From positions 1 through 64,000 of the forward strand of contig NZ_BAABEY010000026.1 of NCBI RefSeq assembly GCF_039540405.1: a DNA stretch of 64,000 nucleotides, given 5' to 3'. The notes under the pieces are model-generated. The model was not told the DNA's origin. It worked only from the letters and a program-made list of their open reading frames with translations, and made no database searches. Shown here in pieces: positions 27,301 through 35,901 of this stretch. Both the position numbers and the translations under genes were made by a program. This DNA is from Ravibacter arvi. Lineage in GTDB: Bacteria > Bacteroidota > Bacteroidia > Cytophagales > Spirosomataceae. Every line of letters starts with the position of its first letter. The stretch's first letter is position 1.

Positions 27301-30193
27301 CGCGTTCCGGATCGTTTTCATAGATGGCTAGCGCGCCGCCTACTTTCAGCGGACCGACTGTCCCGCCGGCCTTAAAATTGGCGCTTTGGAGTCCCTGGTA
27401 CTTCCAGTCCGGCCTGCCGTTGGTACTTTTTCCGGTGCTGAAGGCCAGGATCAGCCCACCGTTCCCGGTAATACCGGCTCCATCCGTCAAATCTATACTT
27501 CCTTCAAATTCGAACCCGGTAGTGCCATTCCTTGCCTTACCCGCATAATCCAGGTTGTAGGGTTTGCCGTTGAGTTCTTTTGGCGGTGACGCTGTTGACA
27601 TATTGAATTGGTCCAGGCTGAAATACGGCGCAGCCGTGCTGAGCGTCAGGTTGGTGAAGGTTGCTGCGGGGATAGCCAGCGGGCCGACGGCAAAATCCAT
27701 GGAGCCGCTCAGCCTTGCCGTTGCGCTGAAGCTTTTCCCATCATAAACAGCCTTGATGGAAGAGGAAGGATCCAGGTTAAGCACGGCTTTCCAGATGTCT
27801 ACCCCCATTTTGTCTGTAGGCGCCACTGTCAGTTCGAATTCCAGACCGCCGCTATCTGCATTTTTGCTCAGGGTACTCGTATAGGGGAGTTGGGAGGACT
27901 TGTTGTACGGGTCGGTAAAAATGGGCAGCACGATCCGACCGTCGAGCGAAGCCGTTTTAAAACTGTTCCGGTCAAACCTGGCGTTAAAAGTGTCGATGGC
28001 ATAATACCATCCGCCCATTGAGCCATCGTTTTCAGGGCCGTTTCCGAGCGTGAGCAGGTCTTTTACGAAAGCGGTCCCGGTAAACCCTTCACTGTCGTAG
28101 ATCATATTCTCCAGGCCCGCTTTGATTCGCTGGCCGTTTCCCTTGGCCAGGAAAGCCGGCAATTCCATCTGGATTTTAGGGAAGAAAAGCCCCTGCCAGG
28201 TGTTTTGCTGGATGGATTCGAGGTATCCTTCCGGAAGAGGGCCCGGGGTAACCGTTTCCGAGTGATCATAGATTCCCTGATCGCCGTCGGCAAGTGAAAA
28301 AGTGAAATCTTCCAGCCCTTTGACATGAAATGCCGGGATCGAGAACTTAGCCGTCCAGTCTTTAAAATCAGTTACATTGGCGTTGATCCCTACTTCGAGC
28401 GGTTGTCCGGGCGCATCTGCCCTTACGAGCATAGGCGGCGATAGCAGGCCGTGGACCCGCATTTTATTAAACCCGTTCTGATCAAAATGAACGTAGGTGA
28501 CGACATTCGTGTCCGGCTGGAAGAAACCACCTGAAGCCCCGCCTTTCAGTGAAAAATAGGGAGAAAGCTTCATATCTTCAGCCAGGTACAGCATGCCGTC
28601 GCCGCAGGGTTTGGAGGGGGAAAGGCACATATTGTAGCCGCTGAGCGGGATTCCGTTGGCAAAATCACTTTGGTTTTCTATCCAGGTATTGGCGTTGAAA
28701 AATGCCTGTTGGGGAGTGAAAGTCATGTCGGTGATGGCAATCACGGTATGCACAGGCCCGATTTGGCGGTCGAGGCCCAAAGGAAGCTCAAAGCCGATGC
28801 TGTTGGCGGAATTGACCAGGTTGGAGATGAGCTGCTCTTTGGTATTCTTGAAATACTCGCCCATGTTCTGGATTTGTGCGGCCGAGAGCTGCACATTGGG
28901 CGCTTCCGGCGAGCTAAGGTTAGGCAGGTAACCGGCCACCTTGTCTTTGTAGAGCACCTTCGCCGCGCCGCCGATGACCTCGCCGCTGCTGTTGCACTGC
29001 AGGTCGATCAGTTTCACCCTTAGCTTGACGTAGCCGCTGTTGATCATAGGAACCGGTATCATGCCCATACCGCTGAGCTTGCCTTTTTCTTCTTTCACCC
29101 CGTTCAGGAATTCAAGCGGGAAGCCGGCGATAGTGGCTTTTTTGTTTTTAAGTGCGGTGCTGTTGTCTACCTTTTTGCTCGCGGCCGGCGGTGCTTTGCA
29201 TGAACAGTTTACAGGCAGGTCGGCCGACAGCGTCTGCGATCCTGAATTTTCGGTAGCAGCAAGGGGCTGCAGCCATTCGGAACCCGGCTGGAGCGTCAGG
29301 CCGTACTGGAATTGAGACACTGGGCTCTTCCCATCATTCATCAGGTGCAAACGGTTGTCAAGCGAATGGGCCTGAACCCGCCAGGCGTATTTTTTTCCGA
29401 ACTGGAGGGGCGGAAACTGGGGCCCGTAGAGAAATGAAGTTGTGCGAAGGTGCTCTATTTCAACACCGGATTTCGGGAGGGCTACCGCATCAATAAATAC
29501 GTTGGGGTCGGTGTCGGCATTGGGAAGCTCGATGATACGCACGCTGTATTCTACCTTGTTGGGCAACACACCTGCCGGAGCGGACCAGCTAAATACCTGG
29601 GCCGGTGGATTCTGAAACCTGACGACCTCGGTATCATAAGGTGAGATCAAAACCGGCGGTTCAATCGTCCTGACGGGTATAAGGGTACTGCACCCGCCCG
29701 GAAACGAAGACGAGAGCGGGCGTATGGAAGCATAGTCAAAAGCCTGGATGCACAGCTGATAGTTTCCTTCCGGCAAAGGCAGCCCGTTGTAGAGCAGTCG
29801 TTTGTCCATTCCCTGCACATCAATCTGCTGCAGGTCAAAAAGGTTTTCCAGCTCCATCCGGGAAAGCATCCGGTTCAGGTCAGTGGCTTCGAGCTGCAGG
29901 GGGCGCAGCGGCCGGTAGTTGGGAAGCGTCTGGATTACCACCCCGTTGTCGCCTTCGAGCCTTCCCAGCAGCCGGACAGCCTGTGCCTTCCCCGATTGAT
30001 TGGAAACGAAAACCTGGACCTGGTTCCCTAAACCCGGATAATCCTGGATATAGGGGCTGTAAGGCGGGAAGACGTTGACGGTAATGCGCACAAGATCCTG
30101 GGCCTGGAGCGCGACGCCCGTGCAGATCATGAGCATCAGGCTTGCCAGCAGTTTGATTGTTCCTGTCCGATTCTTGTTAAAAGGAAATTCCAT
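24323..30193 (-). CDS. Giant TANFOR-domain-type envelope protein
   Basis: A 1,956-aa protein, signal peptide with hydrophobic core ending ...VALQAQ. The first 240 residues (VRITVNVFPPYSPYIQDY..., LPEGNYQLCIQAFDY..., CSTLIPV...PPVLISPYD) match my memory of the TANFOR domain family of Bacteroidota, which has no known function. A long repetitive beta-rich middle (about 350-1370) has alternating polar/apolar strands and many Gly-X segments such as GKLDLLFDLQSEKISANATL, like an extended lipid-transfer or barrel-type structure; the C-terminal third has Ig-like regions, TFNYPVENKLIVDIEIPDG and a charged coiled end. No catalytic motif is visible. Its start overlaps the upstream barrel gene. A start at 30217 is also possible. 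Confidence 0.8.
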   Translation of the reverse strand: MEFPFNKNRTGTIKLLASLMLMICTGVALQAQDLVRITVNVFPPYSPYIQDYPGLGNQVQVFVSNQSGKAQAVRLLGRLEGDNGVVIQTLPNYRPLRPLQLEATDLNRMLSRMELENLFDLQQIDVQGMDKRLLYNGLPLPEGNYQLCIQAFDYASIRPLSSSFPGGCSTLIPVRTIEPPVLISPYDTEVVRFQNPPAQVFSWSAPAGVLPNKVEYSVRIIELPNADTDPNVFIDAVALPKSGVEIEHLRTTSFLYGPQFPPLQFGKKYAWRVQAHSLDNRLHLMNDGKSPVSQFQYGLTLQPGSEWLQPLAATENSGSQTLSADLPVNCSCKAPPAASKKVDNSTALKNKKATIAGFPLEFLNGVKEEKGKLSGMGMIPVPMINSGYVKLRVKLIDLQCNSSGEVIGGAAKVLYKDKVAGYLPNLSSPEAPNVQLSAAQIQNMGEYFKNTKEQLISNLVNSANSIGFELPLGLDRQIGPVHTVIAITDMTFTPQQAFFNANTWIENQSDFANGIPLSGYNMCLSPSKPCGDGMLYLAEDMKLSPYFSLKGGASGGFFQPDTNVVTYVHFDQNGFNKMRVHGLLSPPMLVRADAPGQPLEVGINANVTDFKDWTAKFSIPAFHVKGLEDFTFSLADGDQGIYDHSETVTPGPLPEGYLESIQQNTWQGLFFPKIQMELPAFLAKGNGQRIKAGLENMIYDSEGFTGTAFVKDLLTLGNGPENDGSMGGWYYAIDTFNARFDRNSFKTASLDGRIVLPIFTDPYNKSSQLPYTSTLSKNADSGGLEFELTVAPTDKMGVDIWKAVLNLDPSSSIKAVYDGKSFSATARLSGSMDFAVGPLAIPAATFTNLTLSTAAPYFSLDQFNMSTASPPKELNGKPYNLDYAGKARNGTTGFEFEGSIDLTDGAGITGNGGLILAFSTGKSTNGRPDWKYQGLQSANFKAGGTVGPLKVGGALAIYENDPERGSGFKGDLEMQMLQKFSVTVAAQFGRTSGAGGFNYWFVGGRVKVPEMGIPMAGPLFFKGFGGGLYANMTPSYGSEQVVYTPQKGTKGFEAAVLAGIAAPNVLDAEGRFSITFDEGWVPEKMYIGADAWFLGENSKSALATGKLDLLFDLQSEKISANATLTAGLDAGLLKVTGTLPAQIEIEYGNAAKAGQPSVRWYLAIGKPIPQELRAKLNVSVSKTLGLTFGSYFVIANYKPDESWTLPPPPYGFDQPPFADLYQSIRGKRSQFNDAALQADTKAMLAFGAGFALNNEYKIPPFFMQFGGAVGFDLLLKKMDTPCYAGGSLPGINGWYAEGQLYAGLSFSLGIDVDLWIYEGRITVAELSAGAILRGGLVNPVWLNGQVAVRYRVLRGLVKGNFNFDFWYNREQQCNPAFLPPNPFADMPLISSLGPSGTETKTPVLSPFTATFNYPVENKLIVDIEIPDGKNVDANAVGTVRQQSETDADGTVTTRRIFTQEFKLQFKEKFVAKVIEKGKKAGDLTDNNAGELVMGNNNEGDRNYAASYFREHSLLPQTTYELAVGIQVYVYRDGQLEPFHFKNQTVEQTEKVTFTTGGCPVELSKGVSSQDLVLTSYPYEGQRFFMKGETQKAFVKLKAKPLGCSDELGSDENYDLKIAVVPLEGDRFAQKPVALIDAEFVGNQYVYDLPAALRNETLYRLQLLRVPKDDYLNSILAKGFEGQVQTRSITTANIYKQTGTGTSLASANNTKVISVNPALSNNSLTGYRAQIDNRYEKVANVYQDAAKLDQLAAQYGLQSSADETTVRAGMDIRQVSNTNQSMVHDLVARREKLKKSLRSELYRYYFKTSKYNTLQQKIGNASFTTAGGASSAAPGLKTGDVVSGSMTLDEGFDTYDLSFENLGYNQVRPPLVLLKATENSQWFKEVAMPIAKLVGMSDNSYFGEAGNGQLQDNTQLNSKALERIKRSTVRFGTFFFATEKPYENSEIFRFFPSEVHQ

Positions 30194-31886
30194 AGCCCAG
30201 GTTTGCCCGTGTTTCATTGAATTTTTCCGAAATGATGCCTGTATTTGAAATCAGGTGATGAAATGAAAAACTGATTTGCTGTCTGGACGTGAACCGGTAG
30301 CCATACTGGAAGGAAGCCGTCATTACTTTTCCGGTCATCCTCCCCTGAGAATTAAAGAGGTAGGACGTGTTGGCGGTCACGTTCATTTTTTTCTTCAGGA
30401 ACGCGTAGTTGACGCCGGCCGTGGGACCGTAGTAACGCAGCCTGGCAGTGCCGGCGGCGCCATTCGCATCTACGAGGGGAATGGCGGATTGCGTATAGGA
30501 AAGTTGCAGGTTTAACCCCAACCCGCTTTTGTTCTGTTGAAAAAAGTAGCCGAGGTTCACGTTCTGATTGCTCGTCTCGGTTTGAGCGGCGGTAAATTCA
30601 TTCAGGTCGGCCAGTTGCTGATGGGTAGCGTTGAGGTTGAAAATATGTGCCGTTTCCGGGTTGAAGAGCGCGTACCGGATAGAAGTAGTGACGGATAAAT
30701 TGTTCTGCGCAATTCGCAGCGTATCAATCAGCGGCCTCAGACCGGCCCGCTGGCTGAGGCCGTAATTGGAAAGCGACAAGTCAAAACCCAGTGTTGGATC
30801 GGGGTTCAGCGAAACGGAAAGTGACCCGATGGAACGTCCCGTACCTGCATTTTTATTCCCGGCCAGGTTGTCAAATTGTCTGCCATAGCTGCCGGACAGC
30901 CTGATTTTTCCCTTCAGGAAGTTGAGCGAGGAAGCGAGTGAGTAGCTGACGATATCGCTTTGAAAATAATAAGCGCCCATCGTCTGGAAATTGGGGTCAA
31001 TTCGTTTGTACAATACTTTCACCGAGCCCCATTTGCCTGTGTACCCGGAAGCGAGCTGCACCGCATGGGTAAGCTGGGTAGAGAAACGGGGCGTGATAAG
31101 CTTGCCAAACCAACGGACCGCTATGTTCTTACCTTCGGCGCTGACCGCTGTGGCGTGCAGATCGCGGGTGTAGGCGCTCGTGGCTACGTCGGCTTCAATG
31201 ATCAGGTGTCTGACAAGGAGCAACCTCGACGAAAGGCCTAACACAAGGTTCTCGGCGGGTGGTGTGGCCCGGTTGGTGTCTTTGGGGGTCGTAGCCAGGC
31301 TATTGGTGTCGTCGCGTGCGCGCAGCATTACCAGGTCTATGTATTGATTGGGCTTGCCGTAGCCGATTTTGACGGCGTATCCGGTTCTTTTAAAGGATGG
31401 CAGCAGGCCTGGTTCGGTGATGGTCCCGGAAATGGCTTTGTTGAAACGGCCATAGACGGCTCCCAGCCTGAGCTTACCTGGATTCAGTTCAACACCTGCG
31501 CCCAGGAAAGTGTGCCCGGCCAGCGTAAACGGAGAGAAAGAGACGTTGCGGTAACCCACATGAGCGGTGGCCCACTTGTAGGTCGGACTTGCGCCAAACT
31601 GGTTAAAGGGTTGCCGGAAGCTCGAGCCCTGGTTGCCAAGTGTTGCGGAAAACGGCAGGCTGACTCCGCCGGGTAAGGCAACCGTTACCGAGCCGTTGAT
31701 GCCGAAAGGCGTGGGCAGGTTGCGGTTCAGGGTTCTGCTGGTAGTGTAGAGCCCGGCATAGGCGTTGATCCCGCCGGAAAGCGTCACTATACGTGTCGTG
31801 CTCTTTTTCTCCTGCGCCTGCAAATACAGGGTGGGCAGGGCGAGCAAGGCAGGCAGGAGTATGCGTATAGTGTAACGACAAGACAT
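30177..31886 (-). CDS. Outer-membrane beta-barrel protein
   Basis: A 569-aa protein with a signal peptide (MSCRYTIRILLPALLALPTL, cleaved after YLQAQ). The rest is amphipathic strands with frequent aromatic girdle residues and Gly-rich turns, ending in ARANLGYGISF with a C-terminal Phe, as expected for an outer-membrane barrel of about 20-24 strands. No plug or TonB box is seen. It is the first gene of the envelope operon, and its end overlaps the start of the TANFOR-like gene, suggesting it is its channel or anchor. The ATG at 31925 would put 13 non-signal residues in front. Confidence 0.82.
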   Translation of the reverse strand: MSCRYTIRILLPALLALPTLYLQAQEKKSTTRIVTLSGGINAYAGLYTTSRTLNRNLPTPFGINGSVTVALPGGVSLPFSATLGNQGSSFRQPFNQFGASPTYKWATAHVGYRNVSFSPFTLAGHTFLGAGVELNPGKLRLGAVYGRFNKAISGTITEPGLLPSFKRTGYAVKIGYGKPNQYIDLVMLRARDDTNSLATTPKDTNRATPPAENLVLGLSSRLLLVRHLIIEADVATSAYTRDLHATAVSAEGKNIAVRWFGKLITPRFSTQLTHAVQLASGYTGKWGSVKVLYKRIDPNFQTMGAYYFQSDIVSYSLASSLNFLKGKIRLSGSYGRQFDNLAGNKNAGTGRSIGSLSVSLNPDPTLGFDLSLSNYGLSQRAGLRPLIDTLRIAQNNLSVTTSIRYALFNPETAHIFNLNATHQQLADLNEFTAAQTETSNQNVNLGYFFQQNKSGLGLNLQLSYTQSAIPLVDANGAAGTARLRYYGPTAGVNYAFLKKKMNVTANTSYLFNSQGRMTGKVMTASFQYGYRFTSRQQISFSFHHLISNTGIISEKFNETRANLGYGISF

Positions 31887-32032
31887 GCATTTTTCCGGGT
31901 AAAGGTGGATAGCTGCGGCCAACACCAGAGGTGCTACGTGACCGGCGTATCAATATTGGCCACCTCAGCCGGAAAAAGCCAGCGTCAATCGATGAACGGA
32001 AGGTTATAATCGCTGAAGACGCTACAAAAAAA

Positions 32033-32062
32033 CTCCCGGGGGAACCAACGGGTCCCCGGGAG
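32033..32062 (-). terminator. Terminator of the efflux operon
   Basis: A 9-bp GC-rich stem, ctcccgggg (32033-32041) with ccccgggag (32054-32062), is followed in the minus direction by seven T. It lies 27 nt past the stop of the ABC-2 permease gene. Confidence 0.85.
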
Positions 32063-32088
32063 CAGCCGGAATGATGCGTGACAGTAAA

Positions 32089-33258
32089 TTATTCAGCCTT
32101 GGCTTTCTTCGCGGCCCGGCTCATTTTAATCTGCAGCAGCGCGATTGCGAGTATTCCGTAGACCGCAATCTGGATGCCCATGTGCTGGAGATATGGGGTA
32201 ACGTGGGCGAGCGTTCCGTTTTCGATCAGCAGGATTTTATGCGCTTCCAGGAACGGCGTCAACGGGATCATATTGGCAAAGAATTGCACCGGTGCGGGCA
32301 TGGCGGAAAGCGGCCATGTGAAGCCACCGATCAGGAATGCGGGCGTTGACAACATCATCAGGACCTGGGTGGCCTTCAGCGCATCCGGGATCAGCACGCT
32401 TATAAACACACCCATGAACGTAATGGCCAGGATGAACAGCGTGGTGGTGATGAAGTAGTTAACAATCCCGGTTGGCATCGGGGCGTGGTAAATACCGTGC
32501 ATGAAATAGTAGAAGGCAAGCACCCCGATGGATACTAACCATAGCGGCAGCGATTTTACAAAAATGGCGGTCAGCGACGAGCGTGTGTGCTGGAGCAGCT
32601 CCGCGCCGAAAGTCCTGTCCTGGAACTCAGCGGCAAAACTTACCGCAAAACCGAGAAGGAGCACCTGTTGCAGCACAACGGCGAGAATGGCGGGCCACAT
32701 GAAGATAAAATAGTTGCCGGTCGGGTTAAAAAGCCGGATGTAGTTGGCTTTAAAGGGCTCATACTGGGTTGCGGCGGCTTCCGTGGAAAGCCCTTTCTTT
32801 TTCAGTCCCTGGATGTTGATACCGGCATTAAAAGTACCCAGCACAGTTTGTATCCCCTGTGATGCCAGGTTGGCTGTCAGGAGATTAGAGGTATTGATGA
32901 AAGTATTGACTTCCGGATAGCGTTTCTGGAGCACGTCGGCCTCAAATCTCTCGGGTATGACAATGGCCAGTACCGCGTTGTCTGAAATCAGGTCGTCCTG
33001 CGTTCCGGTGTTTTCAGCCTTCATCCTGACAATGTGAAGGCGCTCATTGTCTTCAATCATGTCAACCAGCTGGTTGCTGAGCGGGCTGTTGTCCTGGTCC
33101 ACAACGATCACTGGGAGATCCGTAACTTTTCCTTTCTGGTACACGGATCCGATCAGAACTGCGTAGATAACCGGGGCCAGTACCATCACCGAAAGAAGAG
33201 TTGTATTGCTGAAGAATCTTTTGAATTCTCGTTTTATCAGTGTGATGATGTCTTTCAT
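32089..33258 (-). CDS. ABC-2 type transporter permease
   Basis: A 389-aa inner-membrane protein of the YhhJ/YbhR type. It has one N-terminal helix (about 18-38, LLSVMVLAPVIYAVLIGS), a large extracytoplasmic domain starting LPVIVVDQDNSP, and five C-terminal helices, with TQVLMMLSTPAFLIGGFTWP typical of the family. It is the last gene of the TolC/HlyD/permease operon. No ATP-binding subunit is encoded with it, whereas characterised relatives use one, so the ATPase is encoded elsewhere or replaced. Likely role: export of a toxic or lipophilic compound. Confidence 0.92.
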   Translation of the reverse strand: MKDIITLIKREFKRFFSNTTLLSVMVLAPVIYAVLIGSVYQKGKVTDLPVIVVDQDNSPLSNQLVDMIEDNERLHIVRMKAENTGTQDDLISDNAVLAIVIPERFEADVLQKRYPEVNTFINTSNLLTANLASQGIQTVLGTFNAGINIQGLKKKGLSTEAAATQYEPFKANYIRLFNPTGNYFIFMWPAILAVVLQQVLLLGFAVSFAAEFQDRTFGAELLQHTRSSLTAIFVKSLPLWLVSIGVLAFYYFMHGIYHAPMPTGIVNYFITTTLFILAITFMGVFISVLIPDALKATQVLMMLSTPAFLIGGFTWPLSAMPAPVQFFANMIPLTPFLEAHKILLIENGTLAHVTPYLQHMGIQIAVYGILAIALLQIKMSRAAKKAKAE

Positions 33259-33274
33259 GGGATGGAAAGGTTGG

Positions 33275-33362
33275 AGTGGTGAGGTTTAAGGTGTGAGTCG
33301 TGAGGGGTGGGGCATGAGCCTGACGCTCATCTCTCAAACCTCACACCTCAAACCTCACCACT
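33275..33362. repeat. Palindrome of 7-nt tandem units between efflux genes
   Basis: Arms agtggtgaggttt (33275-33287) and aaacctcaccact (33350-33362) pair exactly. Between them, variants of gaggtgt/gaggttt on one side and ctcaaac/ctcacac on the other repeat with a 7-nt period. It lies between the HlyD and permease genes inside one operon, so it would fold in the mRNA. Confidence 0.88.
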
Positions 33363-33371
33363 GTTTTCAAT

Positions 33372-34331
33372 TTACAAAGTAGCCGTTGCGTTGGTGAGCA
33401 GCTTTGCTGCCGCGGCGGGTTCGGCCGGAATTATCTTGAGCTCATACAAAGCGTCTTCGATCTGGTAGTCCGGGTAAGCTGCCGTTACATCGGCATATTT
33501 ATTCAGTTGTTTGATGGTGAGTATTTTACCTTTTACCTCGCTTTTGTTATAAGGAACGTGGACGGTAATTTCGGCGCCTTTCTCGAATTTGCCGATGCGG
33601 CTCTCCGGGATGGTAAAGCGGAAATAAGTGCTTTGCGGGCGGTATCCGCTGAAAAGCGAGTAACCGGCGGTAGCCAATTCACCTTCTCTCAGGCTGACGG
33701 TTTCAATTTCCATGTCATTGGTAGCGATAATATAGCGTTCGGAATAGGCTATTTCCGCTTCCTGGAGTACGCCCAGCGCCTGGTCGGCCTGTCCCTGCGT
33801 AGCGGTTTGAGTTTCGGACCTGACACCTTTCCGGGCTTCATTCAATTCGGCATTTACGGCGTCAAGCTGCGCTTTGGCTCCCTGGTATTTGGCGTATATT
33901 TCATCGTAGGCCTGCGGGGTCATCATGCTGTCTTCGAACATGGCTTTTGCCCGCTCGAGCGACTTCTGGGCAAAAGTATATTGCTCCTGGAGACCGTGTT
34001 GTTTGGCCGAAAGCTGCTTCAGCTGGTTTTCAGTGGCGCCATTCCTGGAAAGCGTCCGTTGCGCCTGTGCCGCTTTTACGACGCCCCGGGCCTGTGCAAG
34101 CTTTGCATTTACTTCAGGGACATCCAGGATAGCCAGGGTATCTCCCCGCTTGACCAGATCGCCTTCCTGGACGAGGATGGTCAGAATCCTGCCGGTTACT
34201 TTCGGAGCAAAGGATAGTGACTCGCGTTTTACTTTTCCTTCGACAGGTTTTTCGGCGGGAGTGGTGCAGGCAGTTGCCGCAAGTGCAAGCGCCAGGGAAA
34301 GAAGGTAAGGTGAGAATGATTGCGTTTTCAT
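33372..34331 (-). CDS. HlyD-type membrane fusion lipoprotein
   Basis: A 319-aa periplasmic adaptor. Lipobox ATAC (Cys22) gives an inner-membrane-anchored lipoprotein. A lipoyl-like half motif (GRILTILVQEGDLVKRGDTL), a long helical hairpin (about 80-190) and a beta-barrel with FRFTIPESRIGKFEKGAEI follow. It links the ABC-2 permease to the TolC-like protein. Within the operon it follows tolC by 39 nt and precedes the permease after a 113-nt gap filled by a 7-nt-unit palindrome. Confidence 0.93.
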   Translation of the reverse strand: MKTQSFSPYLLSLALALAATACTTPAEKPVEGKVKRESLSFAPKVTGRILTILVQEGDLVKRGDTLAILDVPEVNAKLAQARGVVKAAQAQRTLSRNGATENQLKQLSAKQHGLQEQYTFAQKSLERAKAMFEDSMMTPQAYDEIYAKYQGAKAQLDAVNAELNEARKGVRSETQTATQGQADQALGVLQEAEIAYSERYIIATNDMEIETVSLREGELATAGYSLFSGYRPQSTYFRFTIPESRIGKFEKGAEITVHVPYNKSEVKGKILTIKQLNKYADVTAAYPDYQIEDALYELKIIPAEPAAAAKLLTNATATL

Positions 34332-34370
34332 GTCAATGCTTTTTAAGATATGGTGTTTATTGAGTCCGGG

Positions 34371-35759
34371 TTAGAGAACTGATTGTGGGGTGAGGCTGCC
34401 GGTTGCTTTCAGCAGTTCGACAACGGTTCGGCGCTGGTTGAAAACCGCTTGCAGGTAATCAAGTGTAGCGCTTTGGTAGTCGGTTTCGGCGCCAATCAGG
34501 TCGGAAGCTTTCAACAGCCCGGTTTTGAATTCCTTTGTCGCCTGGTTCAGGGCGTTTTGTGCCGCGGTTTTTTGCTTTTCCCGCACATTGATTTCTGCGA
34601 CGGCATTCTGGTATTCGGTGTTTTGTTTGGCGAGATTCAGCTCAAGCTTTTCGAGTGTCTCTTTTTTGTGGTTCTGCGCGCGCTGCAGGTCGATATTGGC
34701 TGCCTGTACGTCGCGTTTTCCTTTTTTGCCATCGAAAATGTCCCATTTGAAGCCTACTCCGACAGAGAAGTTCGGGAGCAGCTCAAGTTTGTTGGTGGTC
34801 AGTGACATTGTATTTCCGGTAGGGAAGGGCTCGGTTGCTTTTAAGTGCATGTCAAAGGCATTCAGGTAGCCCAGCGAGGTTTTCAGCTGCACCTTGGGTT
34901 TCCACCAGCTCTGCGCGGCCTTTATCTGAAACTGGTAGGCGTTGATGCCGGCATTGAGCGCTGCCACTTCCGGGCGGTTCTCAACCGAGGCGTCGTCTGA
35001 AGCTCTCTGTGCATTCACAAGTGCCGGCTCTATGCGGGCGAGTCTTTCCGGTTCGATCCCCGTATAGTAGTGCAGCAGGTCTACAAGCAGCTTTCTGCGG
35101 CCTTCGTATTGTTGAATTTTGGCATCGAGCTGGGCTTGTGCGACGTCAATTTTCTGATGCTCGTAAGGAGTCATGAGTCCGTATTTCAGTGCCTTATCGG
35201 CTGTTTCTGCGTTGGCTTCAAGACGGTTCCGGCTTTCATTCAGCACGACTTTAACCTGGGCCAGCAGTGCCATTTGGTCATAGGCAGCGCTCACGTCACT
35301 GATAATCTGTTGTTTATCGGTCTCGAGTAAGGCGGTCTGTGCATTTATTTTGGCATCTACGGCTTTTTTCAGGTAGGGCACCTTGCCGCCTGAATAGAGT
35401 AGCATGTCGGCATTGAGGCCGCCGGCCACCAGGTTGGCGCGGTTGGTAAAGCTGTTGTCTAACGGTGGTAATTTAATTCCCAGTTCGGGGACAACATTCG
35501 CCGGGGCTTTGATGTTGATGGCGCTTGCCATGAATGAATATTTTCCTGACAGGTCGACGTGCGGGAGATAGGCTTCCTGCAGCCTTTTCTTATCCAGGGC
35601 AGTGGCATCCAGGTCCAGTTTCTTGTCGGCAAGCACATGGCTGTTTTCAATTGCGCTGTTGATTAATTCGTCCAGGGTAGGTGCCTCCTGTGCATATAGG
35701 GGTTGTGTTGCCGCAACGGCCATTCCCATAAGCAAACCGGAAATCCAAGTCTTTTTCAT
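34371..35759 (-). CDS. TolC family outer-membrane efflux protein
   Basis: A 462-aa protein with a signal peptide ending ...QPLYAQ. Two repeats of long amphipathic helices with short barrel strands are visible: ALDKKRLQEAYLPHVDLSG in the first half and KAAQSWWKPKVQLKTSLGY in the second, both carrying the family P-X-hydrophobic pattern. It should form the trimeric outer-membrane duct of this operon. It is the first gene; a Crp/Fnr-type regulator gene ends 143 nt upstream and a TTGA-N6-TCAA palindrome lies in between. Confidence 0.94.
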   Translation of the reverse strand: MKKTWISGLLMGMAVAATQPLYAQEAPTLDELINSAIENSHVLADKKLDLDATALDKKRLQEAYLPHVDLSGKYSFMASAINIKAPANVVPELGIKLPPLDNSFTNRANLVAGGLNADMLLYSGGKVPYLKKAVDAKINAQTALLETDKQQIISDVSAAYDQMALLAQVKVVLNESRNRLEANAETADKALKYGLMTPYEHQKIDVAQAQLDAKIQQYEGRRKLLVDLLHYYTGIEPERLARIEPALVNAQRASDDASVENRPEVAALNAGINAYQFQIKAAQSWWKPKVQLKTSLGYLNAFDMHLKATEPFPTGNTMSLTTNKLELLPNFSVGVGFKWDIFDGKKGKRDVQAANIDLQRAQNHKKETLEKLELNLAKQNTEYQNAVAEINVREKQKTAAQNALNQATKEFKTGLLKASDLIGAETDYQSATLDYLQAVFNQRRTVVELLKATGSLTPQSVL

Positions 35760-35815
35760 ATGGTTCTGAGTTGTATTTTTTGATGATGCAAAGTACAGGC
35801 ATGCGGCAATGCTTT

Positions 35816-35837
35816 CTTTTGATATAAGTCAAAAAAG
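35816..35837. promoter_or_regulatory. Crp/Fnr-type operator upstream of tolC operon
   Basis: TTGATATAAGTCAA (35819-35832) is a TTGA-N6-TCAA dyad, extended outward as ctttTGA...TCAaaaaag. It resembles Fnr/Crp-family sites and lies about 60 nt before the tolC start, downstream of a Crp/Fnr-type gene. Binding by that regulator is inferred. Confidence 0.55.
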
Positions 35838-35901
35838 CAAAGACCGGGTGTTTTATTCGGGAAATATCGGAGAAGGCTGGTGGTACAAAACCCCGAAATT
35901 C

